A stretch of 64,000 nucleotides of DNA from Pelobates cultripes (lineage: Eukaryota > Chordata > Amphibia > Anura > Pelobatidae): contig OW240912.1 of NCBI GenBank assembly GCA_933207985.1, positions 108,423,665 through 108,487,664 on the forward strand. The letters run 5' to 3'. The notes below the pieces were generated by a model that ran no database searches, was not told the origin of the DNA, and worked only from the letters and a program-made list of their open reading frames with translations. This document shows, one piece after another, positions 32,412 to 45,203 of this stretch. Numbering within the stretch: position 1 is the first letter of the stretch; each line of letters opens with the position of its first letter. The position numbers and the translations under genes are program-made.

Positions 32412-34215
32412 CTAATTATTTTTAATAAATACCTCCCCCTTCCCAGAGACTACAGTCTTACTATAAATGGAAATACAAGATACACAATCTGGGATACAGC
32501 TGACATTCCTAAAAAAAAATTGATTACAAAAACATAGTGTAATAATGTTTAAAATGTGGATAAAGTGACATGTTTATAAATTGCACTCACAAACGTGGAC
32601 TTGCAGGCGTTATCAAGGTGCCCTCCCCTGAAATTGATGGGAGGCTGTAGCTTCCTAGTAGTCACCCCTTCTAGCCAGGAACCAAACTGGAATCTGGATG
32701 GTAGGTAACAAATTGATTTATTAATATAAAATGAAATAAAAAGTAATAAAATATACAATAGGTCTAGGTCCTACACTTTCATTCCAGTAAGGATTTTATT
32801 GTATATTTGTATTACTTTTTATTCCAAAGGCTCAAAAAGTTTCTGAATAAATCCCTTAGGGCTGAATGCAGATCCAAGTGTGGTGTAGTGGTCTTTTGTG
32901 GTGGGCTAATTTTCATTACTTCTTTAAAATATCTTCTGACCATATTATTTCTATTCTATTATTACTATTAATGTTTCCCCTTTGCTTCCATAGATCTCAT
33001 ACTAGATGATGATGTTTTGAGTTTACAAACTGAATAATCAGATTCTAAATCTCCTTCATGGGATGAGATACACACAGTTTCCATCTCTCTCTTCCTTTTT
33101 GCAGGAGCTTGAGAAGTTTCAGCTTGAAAACCCTTAACTATTGCCGGAGCAATTCAGTTTTTAAGTTTCCTTGGAGCTGGGTCTATAGCTGGAGGAGGAT
33201 CCGCAACATTCCTTTGGCACTGCAGACATAATTTTTTTTCCCTGGGGGAGCAATAGATTGCAGTCCATACAGTAGTTAGTTTTATTTTTTCTCTTCTTGG
33301 TAGGAGATTCAAGAGGATTCTTAGGGCTGAAAAAAATGGCCATATAGTTATTACTATTTACTTATTACTTATTTACTATCTACTTTTGCACTCTGAGGGC
33401 CCCAAGTCAAGTTACTTCTCTTAAGTCTCTTCTAGAGATTGACTTATGAGAAGCAGGGGGAATGGTCATCTTGGCAAATGAGGGCAGCACATTCAGGCAA
33501 CAAAAGGGACAATGGTCCATGCAATTAGCTGGCTGTCTATAGCCACAGTATACAGGAAAAACTGGTCTCTTAAATCTCCTGCCAAAAATGAAAGTTTTTG
33601 CGAATTGTACAAACATGTTATGAGGACGATGACGCAATAAAAAGTCTTGGAATGCAAGCCAAAAGAAACTCCTATCAGTGGAGTTTCCCTGCGTTCCTGG
33701 CTGAAAACAAAGGATGCAAGAAAGCTCCCCGAGGCATAAGGTACATCCTAAGACAGAGCTAAGTCAGCTCGGGACTCACAGTATATTGGCATAAAGCCAT
33801 ACTTACTGTTCCAATCGAGTTACAGATATATAGAGATATAAGAGTACTTATATCTCCATGGTCTAGTTAGTCCTGCTATACATGCTGTTTACTAGACCCT
33901 TCAGGGGAGAGAGGTAAGCCACCAAAAGGGGAAATTCTGCTACTGGAGGGACAGGGAAAAAGTATTTCTTAAAATGTATTTGTTAATTACTTCCTGCCCT
34001 GTATGCTGAATGGAGAAATGTAACCCATTTGCGGCGCTGCCATTTTGACCAGGAAATTTATACATAGACACACAGACACATATATATTAAAACTGTACTT
34101 TTTCTAAACACTAAAGACATGTTGCACTAATACTCAATAAAAGGTTCTTCCCTAAAAAGATCAACTTATTACTAACAAGTCCTTGTACAGAGTATATTAT
34201 TATTAATTTTAAAGT
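32412..34215. other. non-coding DNA with cysteine-rich antisense frames
   Basis: No gene is supported. On the - strand two short frames are cysteine-rich (33343-33161: NYCMDCNLLLPQ and PKECCGSSS; 33637-33407: YCGYRQPANCMDHCPFCC). They may be remnants of a mobile-element zinc-finger protein, but I cannot name the family. An array-free repeat-like block at 32580-32770 ends in an AT-rich tail. Confidence 0.45.
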
Positions 34216-34217
34216 TG

Positions 34218-35040
34218 TCAACTTGACCCTGCATATTTTTTTTTTTTTCTCCAAATGAATTGTAATAAGTCAGAATGTACTTTGTTAAAGAAAGACAGTG
34301 GGATTGTCAATGGAATGGTTCTGATAAAATCTAGAATTTTAAGGAGTATATTAATTTTGATTGATATTATCCTACCAAGCCAAGATATATCAAGATTAGC
34401 CCATCTTTCCATTTCAGTTTTGACTTCATGCCAAACTTTAGCTAAGTAAAAAATATGCATTTTTGACAGATTCTTGGTTAAACTGATGCCCAAATATGTG
34501 TATCAGTCAAACCTATATCTTACCTTTAATTCGGCCAGCACAGGTCCCTGAATAAAAAATGATAATGCTCGTGTCCTGTTGGAGTTTACTTTATAATAAG
34601 ATATATTAACAACATTTTTGAGTATTTCCTGTAATAGACCTAATGATGAATCAGGATTGGAAAATTAAAGAATAAGGTCATCAGCAAACAGCCCTATTTT
34701 GTGTTCACATCCACCTATCTCAATACCTTTAATCTCTTTTGCTTCTCTTATAGTCTCAGCCAGGGATTCCTTAGCAAGTATAAACATCAAAGGCGATCAT
34801 GGGCACCCCTGTCTGGTACCATTCAACAATGAGAAGGTATCTGACATAAAACCAGATGCATATATCTTGCCTTAGGTTTGCCCTACAATGCAAAAACAGC
34901 ATCAATAAATGCTAAAGGTAGCATTATCTTTATCATCACTTCTCTCAGATAGTCCCAGTGAATTCTGTCAAATGCCTTGTCTGCATCCAAGGATAGGAGC
35001 AGGGAAGGCGTTTGAATCGTTTTTTATCTGATGTATAGTA
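34218..35040 (-). pseudogene. antisense L1 ORF2 remnant
   Basis: 34493-34218 on the - strand reads NLDISWLGRIISIKINILLK and FFNKVHSDLLQFIWRKKKK, the region just after RT in L1 ORF2. Further 3' on the + strand, antisense fragments of RT motifs are visible in broken frames: LSLDADKAFDR-like near 35000, TRQGCP-like near 34810, and LFADDLI-like near 34690. It is a heavily decayed copy, distinct from the intact L1 at 4523-11926. Confidence 0.75.
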
Positions 35041-35208
35041 TATTATTATTGATGTTAATATTTATATTACTGTTTCAATAACAGAATCCATTCTAGGCCA
35101 CTTAGGAGATTGCTAGATAATTGTATCAAACTCAATCTCCTTATAGCTTGTATTTTCTATTCCTGCCACTAGAGGGCAATTATACTATCCTAAGAGTGTC
35201 TAATCTTA

Positions 35209-35390
35209 CAGGGTTATTCACTAAAGTGAGAACTCAAGGTGAATTAAAAGTGAATTTTAAATTTAAGGTAAAAACAGCCAAACTGGAAAAATTCTCTACG
35301 TCAGCTATGCTTTCCATTCAGGTACTCTGACATTAAATTTGAAATTCACTATGAATTCACCTTAAATTCTCACTTTAGTTAATAACCCTG
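35209..35390. mobile_element. foldback MITE (cagggttattcac ends)
   Basis: The left end cagggttattcactaaagtg and right end cactttagttaataaccctg are inverted repeats, and inner blocks (gaactcaaggtgaatt / gaattcaccttaaattc) also pair. The flanking octamers do not match, so the target duplication is not shown. A related block is at 37911-38063. Confidence 0.75.
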
Positions 35391-36911
35391 ATAGTGTTAA
35401 ATGGCATAGCAAGACATAGTTAGTCCCTAAAAAATCAACAATTTGTCACCTATATATTTGCCAGTTAGCCCTGAATACATTACATAGAGAGAAGGAGATA
35501 GAGAAGGATGCACCTGGCATGCATTTCGCTCATGCCAATATGACAAGCTAGTAGCATATGCAAAAGAATCCTGCACTCTTGCATACAATCCAGGACCAGG
35601 GTTGGCAAATCCCAATTTAGCAGATATGAAGAAAGTCAGGTCCAAGCTAATGATATTGCAAAAAGCAGATTATTGAAACAGAGGAGCTTTCTTTATTTCT
35701 TCAATATGCAAAGCTAGGCAGCAATATAGTTGGACCAGTAGCAGGGTGGCCATTTAAAACCCCCATTGCTGGTTTTCCTTGTACCATTAAAGTCACAGGA
35801 TCCAGCAAGAATTAAGAGGCTGTCTGAGAAAATGTCTACAAATCTTATAACTTTGCCTATCGGTTGTGTCCTTCTCCAAACAAAATATCCGAACTCTTGT
35901 GTACTCCTGCAAGGTGGGGCATATACACATCGTAAACTGAAAGGTGGATGGGCCATAGCTGCTTCCTCCATGCACAATGTAATATTATGGAACTGGGTGA
36001 TCAATGTAAATGTTTGTAAAGACTCAAACATTTACACATACTCAGACACACTCATTAAAGTGAGAACTACCAGGAATTCAAAGTTAAGTCAATTCTGCTT
36101 TTAGTTTGGCTATTTTGTCCTTAAATTGCCACACACATACAGAAACAAACAAACAAAAAAAATATTTCTGCTATCCTGTATTTTGAGTGCAGGTGAATTG
36201 ATTTCCTGCAATCTAGGGGAGAGGGCACCGGGGCTGGTGCAAATTGACAGATGCCTTCTCTAATCCCAGTCCTGGTGCTGCCGCACGAGGGAGGAATCTA
36301 GCTTTTCTTGCCAGTGGCCTGGTCTGATGTGGCTGAGAAATTAGGTCCAGTTTAGAAAGATATTTCTACTTTTCCAAACAGTCCACACTGGCACTCTCAG
36401 GCAACCTGAGTGTAGAGTGTAGATTTTAATGCCTTGGTGGCGACACTAGTTATAATAAAGGTTTATAGTGTAAATAAACACTATACACTAGATTGTATAC
36501 TAGAACTTTAGATAGTTTAGGTAATTCAAAAGGTTTACAAAATAATCTACCTTTGTATGCAGATTAGTGTTCACCCCTTCACTACCTGCACTGTGCATAC
36601 TGTACATACATACGCATCTATCTGTCTGTCTGTCTATCTAATAAGTCCAATGTCATTCACTTGACTTCTCCAATATAACAAATGCCACAGTTTGGAAGTA
36701 CACAACAGCAAGGGAAAGCACTCACTTGACTTTTGTGTGTTTGTGTGTGCGTCCGTGCATGCGTGTATGTGTATAGAGATATGAAATCAGTGTCAACAAT
36801 TGTATTTTAGCAGAGTGACCATTTTGCTCTAGTCACACTGGTAATGGATGAATACAATACTTATATTATATAATAATACATTACTCAATCTTCTGTAGTC
36901 TGAGTTATCTT
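35391..36911. other. non-coding DNA
   Basis: No gene supported. A short tctgtctgtctatcta tetranucleotide tract lies at about 36620. Open frames near 35766-36104 lack motifs and conservation clues. Confidence 0.55.
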
Positions 36912-37273
36912 AAAGGGACACTCTAAGCACCAGAAAATAATTATTGTAGTGGTTCTGGGATACAAAGAGACAGTCCCTGCAGTTTGACAATGGTGAACAC
37001 TGCTTTTTTTTCTGGGGAAAGGCAGCGTTTCCTTTTGTCCCCTAGGGCCACCTCTAGTGGCTGTCACTGTGATCCTGCAGTCCTTGAAGGACAGACATTT
37101 GACATCTTCATAATCTGCAGCGGAAGTAGTGAGACAGGTGTGTAGAATCGAGAGCTAAAGGTGTGCTAAAGGTGAGTAAAAACGCCCTAGTTACTAGGGA
37201 AGTCCTGAAGTAGAGAGAACATTTTGACGTTAGAAATACAGGTTTGCATTTCTAATGTTATAGTGTTCTTTTA
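36912..37273. mobile_element. ggacact-family MITE, near complete
   Basis: Starts aaagggacactctaagcacc and ends gttatagtgttctttta, imperfect inverted ends. Inside are the recurring blocks ccctgcag, tctagtggctgtcactgtg and tctaatgtta seen in other copies. It lies directly upstream of the candidate ETV7 promoter. Confidence 0.7.
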
Positions 37274-37492
37274 TGTGTGTTGTGCTGTATTGGGCAATTA
37301 TGCAACGCTGTCAACATGAGCTTATTGTTTAGTGAATAGACCTTAGAGCACTGATTTTTTTATCAAATTCCTTGTAGAAAAAAAAAAAAAGATAAACTTG
37401 ATGTTCCTGTAGAGCGACTTGGCTCTGTAACTGCCATTGAAGTGTTTTTCATATGATTTCCTTTCCTGCCTTAATGATAGTTTCACTGTTGC

Positions 37493-37502
37493 TTTCACTT
37501 TC
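37493..37502 (-). promoter_or_regulatory. candidate interferon-stimulated response element
   Basis: The sequence TTTCACTTTC (reverse complement GAAAGTGAAA) exactly fits the IRF/ISRE core GAAANNGAAA. A second half site agtttcactg lies 14 bp upstream. It sits about 300 bp before the candidate ETV7 start codon. Human ETV7 is known to be interferon-induced, which makes the position meaningful, but a 10-bp motif can occur by chance and no transcription start is proven here. Confidence 0.45.
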
Positions 37503-37798
37503 AACACTATCCTAATCTATTTGCCCTCCGTAACCAACATTTGCTTTCAGTTCTTTACGCAGGGCAAGTAGGTTTCCTTATTCAAAGAGTAATTGTGCCT
37601 TTTTATTTAGGATTCTTTATTGCGGGGACTTTTAAGATCATTTCAATGGGAACAGACAGACAGTTGGATAGTCTGGAAGTGTTTGTTGATATTTCGCAAT
37701 GGTTTCGTTAGTGTTCAAATAGATCATAGATCAAGATTCGTTTCTCACTGCTTGCTTGCAAGGTTTTGGAAAAGAAAACACCAACATTTCCTGTGAAC

Positions 37799-37843
37799 AT
37801 GTCAGCTCACGGTAAACGTAGACATCCAATATCTGGGAAACAC
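37799..37843 (+). CDS. ETV7: candidate first coding exon of ETV7
   Basis: The ATG at 37799 gives 15 codons (MSAHGKRRHPISGKH) ending at a strong donor, CAC|gtaagt. The exon ends in phase 0, which is exactly what exon 2 at 57473 needs. ETV6 likewise starts with a short exon ending in phase 0 (11 codons). The peptide itself is not recognisable, so the assignment rests on phase, donor quality, distance and the upstream ISRE-like motif. An alternative start exon is at 56848-56985. Confidence 0.5.
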
Positions 37844-37910
37844 GTAAGTTATTATTGAATGTTTACATTATTTTATGATTGGCTCCTTTTCAGGCATTTA
37901 ACCTTGTAAA

Positions 37911-38063
37911 AGGGCTTATTTACTAAACTGTGAATAACAGGGCATTAACAGGGTAACTGCAAATTTTAGGAGAAAACAGCTGAATTGCAGACAAAAATGG
38001 GGACATAAAAAAATCTTAGTTCCCTTGTTTCTACGCATTTCCCAGTTTAGCGAATAAATCCCT
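37911..38063. mobile_element. foldback MITE-like repeat in intron 1
   Basis: gggcttatttactaaactgtg pairs with cccagtttagcgaataaatccc. The arrangement resembles the attcactaaagtgagaa MITE at 35209. The ends are approximate. Confidence 0.55.
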
Positions 38064-39411
38064 GCAGCATTCTATATGGCATTACATTTCTGAAGGTAAA
38101 ATCAGGAAGTAATTCTGATATGCAGAGCAAAATATCCAGATTTTCCCTAAATTGGGAATTTCCCAAATACTTGAAAATTTTAGGCTAAACTAGACAACTT
38201 GGGAAAACAAACTCAAAATCATTAATGTTTCAGCTAGTTTGGTCTTGATCATGTTTATTACTAGGAAATATATTCTATATTATGGTACCGTGGAACATAT
38301 TGATTAATTGTACTGGAAAATGAATAGATGACAGTGGGTGTATTTTCGTATGAGAAAGTTTGATTAAACCTTGATCTCTGGTGGTGGTCTTTTGAAACAA
38401 TTCCATTTAACATACCATGTGGCTGGCAAGGTTAGATTTAGGGAAGCGTAGTAGTGACTGAAGAACATACACAGAGAAGTGAGACTAACTTCATCCAATG
38501 TGGTATATAGGCAGCAAGTGATTAAAATAAAAAAAATCACCCTCCCCCACACATGACAGAAAATAACACATGATAGATTTTAATCAATACAGAAGTGTTA
38601 AATAGTATGCAATAATGGACTTTCAAGGTTGTTTATGGTTATTTGTATTTTCAGATGAATCAATTTGAGAATAAATTCTAAATTTATCCTGAAATTCTAA
38701 TTCAGATTCTGGCTAGAGAAAATTCAGAGACACATACTAAATTTAGTACAAAAAAAAGAGAAGTTCTGGGGTTTTAGCTTTCTTGCTTTTCTGCTGTAAA
38801 TTGAAATTTAAAAAAATTATCATTTTGCAGATATCAGAAAAAAGCATTAAGTTAAAAAAAAAAAAATCCCAATACATTGGGTCTTGAGAGCCATCTAATA
38901 ATTACCAAGACCATTAGATACTCCGGAATTACTTCATGCTACATTTGAGAGAGAGAATAAAAAATGTGTCGGTCTACACAAAGTCACAACAGCAGGGATA
39001 CAGTGAACTTCATTGAGTTGGATGTGGAGTGCTTAAAGGAATTATCAAATAGGGGTTCTCCCTCTAGTGCAAGGGTCCTCATCTGTTTTCCAACTCCCAC
39101 AATGATATGCGAGCTGGGGATCTTACCATCCTGGCAGGGTTGTATTAGTGAGCAGTGTGCGTGCATTTGAATGTAAGCATGTTTATGTACAGAGCATGTG
39201 TGTGCATGTAGAGCTGTATTTGTATGTACTGTTGTCATTGGAATGCAGTGATGTACTTATGTGTGGTGTTTGCATTTGAATGCTGGGGTGTATTTGTATG
39301 TAGAGTTGGCTTTTAAATCCAGGTGTGCTTTTGTGTATAGTGCTGGTGTTTGAATGAAGAGGTGTGGTTGCATATAATTATGGTGTTTGAATGCAGGGGT
39401 GTGTTTTTATG
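38064..39411. other. non-coding intron-like DNA
   Basis: No gene supported. The segment has several poly(A) runs and, at 39160-39400, a loose tandem series with unit like tgtttgaatgcaggggtgtg preceding the hAT-like terminus. Confidence 0.55.
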
Positions 39412-41060
39412 CAGGGCCCGTGCAAGACAATTTTTCGCCATAGGCAACGCCAAATATTTGCACTCCCCTCCTTCAAAAAATGAAATTTGCCAACTTTGTG
39501 TGTCTCTTTCTTCTCCCAGCACTTTTGTGTGTCTCTTTCTACCCTAACTCGTTTGTGTGTCTCTTTTTTCCCTTCCTCAACACTTCTGTGTCTCTTCCCC
39601 AGCTCTCTTTGTCTTTCTCTTCCCAACTCCTCTGTGGGTCTATTTGTCATTCCCCAGCCCCTCTGTGTGTGTTTCTTTGTCCCCCCAAGTGACTCTGTGT
39701 GTGTCTCTTTGTTCTCCTAGTCCATCTGTGTCTCTTTGTCCTCCTTAGCCCCTCTCTGTCTCTTTGTCCTCCCAGAGCCCCTTCATGTGTCTCTTTGTCC
39801 CCCAACCACTTTGTTTTTATTTTTTTCCCCTTTCCCAGCCACTCTGGGTGTCTCTTCCCCCAGCACCTGTGTGTCTCTTTCTCTCTCTAGCCCTATGTGT
39901 GTCCTTTTGCCCCCCAACCCTTTGTGCACCTCTTCCCCTTCTCAGCTCCTTGTGTGCCTCTCCTCCCATTAGCCCTCTGTGTGCATCCCCCTAGCCCTTT
40001 GGTTTACTAGCCCTTTGTGTGCCTCTCTCCCTCCAGCACCCTGTGTGCCTCTCTCCCCTAGATGTCTGTGTGGCTCTCCTTGTGTCTAATTAACCTCCCA
40101 GCCCCTCCACGTGTCTCATTAATCCCACCAGCCCCTCCATGTGTTTCCTTAATCCGCTGGCCTCTCCATGTGTCTCTTTAAGTCCATCACCCCTCCATGT
40201 GATTCCTTTACCCTCAGCCCCATCCATGTTTCTCCCTAACACCCCACCTCCTCCATGTGTCTCATTGACCCCCCAGACCTTTCATGTGTCTCTTTAAGCC
40301 CCCAGGCCCATCCATGCATCTGCTTAAGCCCCCCCCCCACCCCTCCACATGTCTCCTTGACCTCCCTAGACCCTCTATGGGGCTCCTTGACCCCCCCAGT
40401 CCCACTCATGTGTCTCCTTAGCGCCCAGCCCCATCCATGTATCTTCTTAATCCCCCAACTCCATCCATGAGACTACTTAACCACTGCCCCTCTTTCCTCT
40501 GTGCCAGCTCACATCCATGTTGTAGCTTGGCTGAGCGGGGACTGCGGTAGAGGAGCTTGTTTCCCTATACTGGGACTGACAAGAAGCAGAATTTGGCGCT
40601 CTCTGCACTTCCTTTGTGTCAGACAGGCCTGGTAGAGGTAAACAAGCTCCTTTATCCCGGTTCCCGCTTGGCCACACTACATACACACATATAAATACAC
40701 CGACACATAAACACACACAGATACACACTGACATGCACACACTAACTCATTCACACACCCTGACACACAGATATACACACTGACACATGTATACACACAT
40801 AAATGTCTTAATTTTTATATTTTTAGCTAAAATGGCTTGTCTTTGGTCCTGCTGCTGGCTGATGGGAGTGTGCAGCTGGAGCAGACTCTCTTTCTCTCTC
40901 CATGTTCTCCCCCGCCCTGCTGTCTGTGCCTCCTCTCAGCCTCCCACGTGGGTTCCTCCTGTAGCTGGGAGGAAGTAAAAAGCTCTCCCTTTCTCCCAGC
41001 ATTGACGATATTACAGGTGCTCTGTTGCCCTTTTAAAGGGCCGTGACGTCCGACCAGGCC
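39412..41060. mobile_element. hAT-like element with ~1 kb minisatellite
   Basis: Starts cagggcccgtgcaagacaat with ...ccataggcaacgccaaat, a hAT-type left end. From 39480 to 40490 it carries 30 or more degenerate copies of a 25-30 bp unit (agcccctctgtgtgtctctt shifting to agcccctccatgtgtctcat). A (CA)n-rich stretch at 40680-40800 and a GC-rich segment follow. The right end is uncertain: gaccaggcccgtattc near 41060 is not a clean inverted match. Open frames in the array are artefacts. Confidence 0.6.
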
Positions 41061-41536
41061 CGTATTCAGCAATACACATGATTTGGGATCTCTCAGTGTC
41101 CTCTTATTTGTTTTTCATTACATCCCTTCATTGAAATTGTAAAGCACTGCTGAATATGACCAAACGAGTTATCTATAAAAATTCCGATAATTTTTAATGG
41201 CAACTACTGCAGATAAATCATTTGTAAAGTTTAAGAGTATTAAACTATTTGGAGGCCTATGTTGGAGCTATATAAATGTAAGCTATAATAAAAACAACAA
41301 CATCAACAATACTAATAATTTCCTCTAACCACAGGCTGAGATGGTTTAAAGTTCCAAGTGAAAAAGCATGGAATTACCCATCTACTGGTTTACTCTTCCA
41401 TTGCTACATAATGTTAAATGATATCCACAAACCCCAGATGAGTGGGAGTAGAGTTTGTACTTGAGTCCCACCTATTCCCATATCTAGTACACAGCTTGGT
41501 GTTGGTCAAGCGCTTACTATCAAAACTTACTTTCCC

Positions 41537-43019
41537 AGGGGCAGGGCCTGAACAGCATGGAGGACAGACTTGCCATAGCAGAGCTCCTCAGCAAAAAGGG
41601 AGTCTAATAGCACATCCAGTCACACAAAGCCGACAAATGGAGGACAAATTTGACTCACCTAACCCACGATGGGGCTGGGAACCGATGTGGCGGCCTGTGA
41701 CCCACTTGAAGCCTGTTAAAAGCACCGAACGCAACATGGGGCCTGGCGCGCGCCGACAGGGGGAGGCGGCCGATCTCCCAGTCCGGTGCCACACGGTGAC
41801 AATGCCCAACAAGCAGGAGTCTCGTTACTCCCCCCCTTACCCCCTGACCGTCGGGGGTGACTGCGGTCCAATACAGAGAGGCAATTCCGGAAAGGGGAGA
41901 GCGCAGGGTGCAGCCACCTCAACCTACAGTTTATCCAACGTGACACCCATCATGGCGACTGCCACGTGCCTCCCCAACCCTGCGGACACAGACTATGAAA
42001 CCTCACAAAAGCTGGATGCACTACTCGCCAATTTCTGGCGTAAGATAGAGGGCAGAACGCAGCCACTTACCTCCCACCAGCCAGACAGCTACCTGACAAA
42101 GAAGCTGCCTCCACCTTGGAAGATCGCTCCGAAGGCCTCACCTGCAGGACAGGAAACACCATGGCAGCGGACCATGCTGCATAAGAGGCAGAAACACTGC
42201 ATGAGACACCACCGGGGACACACTGCACAGAAGAGAAGCAGGACCCCACGTGCACACTCGCCCCACCTGGCGACACCCGAGACCAGAAGCAAACAACATC
42301 CTGCTCCGTTCCAGATCCCACTCATGGACGGTCGGAGGGACGACAACATAGTGGCAATGGCAGCCTCCTGTACCAAGCCTCCAGAGTTGGAGTGGGATGA
42401 CCAAGACGGACTGCCATAAGGATTACTCATGCTCCGCAATGCACAGAAGCAGGTTCAGTCCAAAAAGCCCACAGATAATCCCCAATGAGCTACTTAAAGC
42501 TAGCCGCCTTTATTTGAACCCCAGTATCTTTTAGATGTTAATCCACAGCCTGCGCTCACAAACCTCACTGGGCCTTTAAACCCTGTCTCACTCCCATAAT
42601 AGCTCATTAAGTCTATACACAAGTATCTATATAACTAAAGCCTAAGAAACCTAATACATGGGAGCTTTCCCTCACCTAACAGCTATCTTGTAATCACTCT
42701 AGAATATAACTAGGATATTGAAGCCTGTTTGTTTAAACATATCCTAAGTGAATGTTCCTCATGTGTCATTTATTGCTTTAAACATGTCTCGTGATCCTTG
42801 CTCATGCTGAGGTGACCTATAGTTAGCCTATCTGTATATTTTTCCTTTATTGCTAATCTTTGTTTAAAATTCCAGCTCATTAAATTAAAAATGTGCCTGA
42901 CTAAGGAATGCCACAAATTGTAATGCAAATGTCTGCCAATTCACTCTGATGTCGCTGTTGTGGCGCACCAAGGTTGCTTGTTAATCTTGCACAATAAAAA
43001 TAAAGAATAAAAAAAAAAA
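41537..43019 (+). mobile_element. L1-mobilised non-autonomous element, 10-bp TSD
   Basis: Flanked by TTACTTTCCC at 41527-41536 and 43020-43029. It starts aggggcagggcctgaacagc, like the 5' end of the L1 at 4523 (ggggggcggagcctggacac). It ends aataaaaataaagaat plus poly(A). The 5' part encodes an ORF1-like N-terminus (41540-42419: DTDYETSQKLDALLANFWR), but there is no RRM core, endonuclease or RT. It looks like an internally deleted L1 derivative moved in trans. Confidence 0.85.
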
Positions 43020-43029
43020 TTACTTTCCC

Positions 43030-44577
43030 TTACCAAGTCCATACTTTTTAACCATCACACCAATGCCCACCGCCATGCTGAGTACTTTCACACGGGTTTT
43101 ATAGATTTATTTTTACTTGCCTTTTTTATAGTTATACAATTTAGGTTTTGTTTATCAGTTAGCATATCTGTGTATACCTTTAAATCTTTCAGGGCCTCTA
43201 TAGGTAATGTGAAGCTGACAGTGATTTATACTTTTGAAGTAGTACATTCCCCCTTGTTACACATTGTTTTTCATCACTTCAATGATCATTATGTTGAGAG
43301 GAGTGTAGTTGCAAGAAGATCCTAAACTTTAAAAAAAAATCATTAAGACAGTCATGTTTATTATATAGAATTGTATCTCCTTATGCAAAACTTTTTTGTT
43401 GAGTGTAATTTCCCATCAAGGAAATACAAAAAACATTGTGTCAGTCCTGTGACTCCAACTATAGTACAATAAATCAATATGAAAATCAGCCATGCTTCTA
43501 CTTCCCTCTTCTAGTTGACTAAGCAGAGGTTATTTTAACTAGTTATGATCTGTTGGTTTTCTGGTAATCCAATGCTGCTAGTGTGTTAGCTTCAGATTTT
43601 GTAATACACATGATGCCTGAACATAAGATTGCGTGTCTGGAACAATAATGAAACTTGACACATCCAAACAACAAAGGTTTCTAGAATTAATGCTGTATTA
43701 TCTAAAACCACAAAGAGTGTCAAGAATCTGAAAGATGTTTGACCTGATGGGTTACTCTGGTAAGCTAGAGAAGGATACTTGTCAAGAGTTAGAGCCGTTT
43801 TTAGCTAGCAGTACAACCCAACTACAGCATAGTAGCATCAAATATAATTTCTTATGCTAGGTGGTCTAACAGACTACAAACTAATATTTTAATTACACTC
43901 CCTCAACCTCGGGCGCTAACAGTGATTTTAAGAAATATGGCTTGTGATCAGTTATTCTGTAGCAAGACTAGCCAATACGGAGCTCTCTAAGCCCCTGTTT
44001 CCTAATCCTGTCCCCAAGGCATAGCAATGGTTCTGATTTGTCAGTATTCCCTTGGGAACAGAACTGGAGAATGTCTAAATTCTGTTCTGTTCTGACTGGG
44101 TTGGAAAAAAAGGCTCTAAATAAACCATTCCTGAGCTACTACTTGATCTAAAGCCTCCAATGTTTCCCATATGACTGTTGTGCAACTTTTACCCTACAGT
44201 TGTCATTTAGACAACAATCATAAAATTAAGTCAATTGAAAACATGAATTTGCCATACAATTTTTCCAAAATCAAATACAGAGTAGAAATCCAATGTCATA
44301 TGTAACAGAACTGTGCCTACAGCAATAGGCATTGAAATAAAGCTATGGGTAACAACATTGGTTTTAAGAAATATGGCTGAGCACTTCTTTTACATTAAAG
44401 ATTTTCCCAACAGCAAGTCGTTCAGCTGAGTTTCTTTGTGGCAACAGGTTCAGTCATTCCTTCTAATATTTATGACCAATGCTTTTCGATATGTAAAGCC
44501 CCCACTGCAACTTGGTTTATTGTGGTTTTCTTAATACAGTTTATTTTTAAGTGAACAGCTATAGGAAAGTCCCTAGG

Positions 44578-44637
<60 letters not shown>

Positions 44638-45104
44638 ATATCTATCTATCTATCTTAATTGCAAACAGAGTAATTTGTGCTAAGTAAGAAAGAATAAAAA
44701 AAAAAAAATCTTGTTTTATCTGTTCCTGAATGCATATACTTTAGTGTTCCAGATAGTTTAGTACAGCCAGCCCTGCACTTATAGGTATCTTCACCAGTCT
44801 TTTAGATCCATGTTTTTGACACGCTATTATAACTAAGGACACCCCCTCTCTCTATGACCTTTCTTTGTCAGTTCCTTCAAAAACCACTGTCACGCAATGC
44901 ATGTATCAGGTCTTCAGGGTCCAGAGTCAGAATAATAACGCTTTTACTATAAAGTGTCTCTCCATGCTCCTATATGTCCCAAGTTCCCACAATGTCGTTT
45001 GTTTGTTATCTACCCTTGTTATAGTCCACATCCATCTATATTCCCCCAGTCTTCCTATATCCATACAACCCCCTCAAAGTCATATTTACCTCCTAAACAA
45101 CATT
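43030..45104. other. non-coding intron-like DNA with (TA)n
   Basis: No gene supported. A pure (TA)n tract lies at 44582-44633 and continues into tctatctatcta. The rest is AT-rich single-copy-looking sequence with no domain or splice pattern that I recognise. Confidence 0.6.
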
Positions 45105-45172
45105 GTCCCCACCATAGGCGTGCGCAGCCTATTGCATTAGGGTGTGCACCCTAAAGCACAAACACACACGCC

Positions 45173-45173
<1 letters not shown>

Positions 45174-45203
<30 letters not shown>

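Noticed and set aside
36640..37100. Extra ETV7 coding exon between the MITE and the candidate exon 1
   Set aside because: No frame with acceptor and donor of suitable phase and no ETS-like peptide.
39480..39994. Overlapping Ser/Pro/Cys-rich frames
   Set aside because: Minisatellite translation inside a hAT-like element.
41442..42419. 325-codon frame as a host gene
   Set aside because: The frame starts outside the element; from 41537 it lies within an L1-like element with target duplications and poly(A), and only the ORF1-like N-terminus is recognisable.
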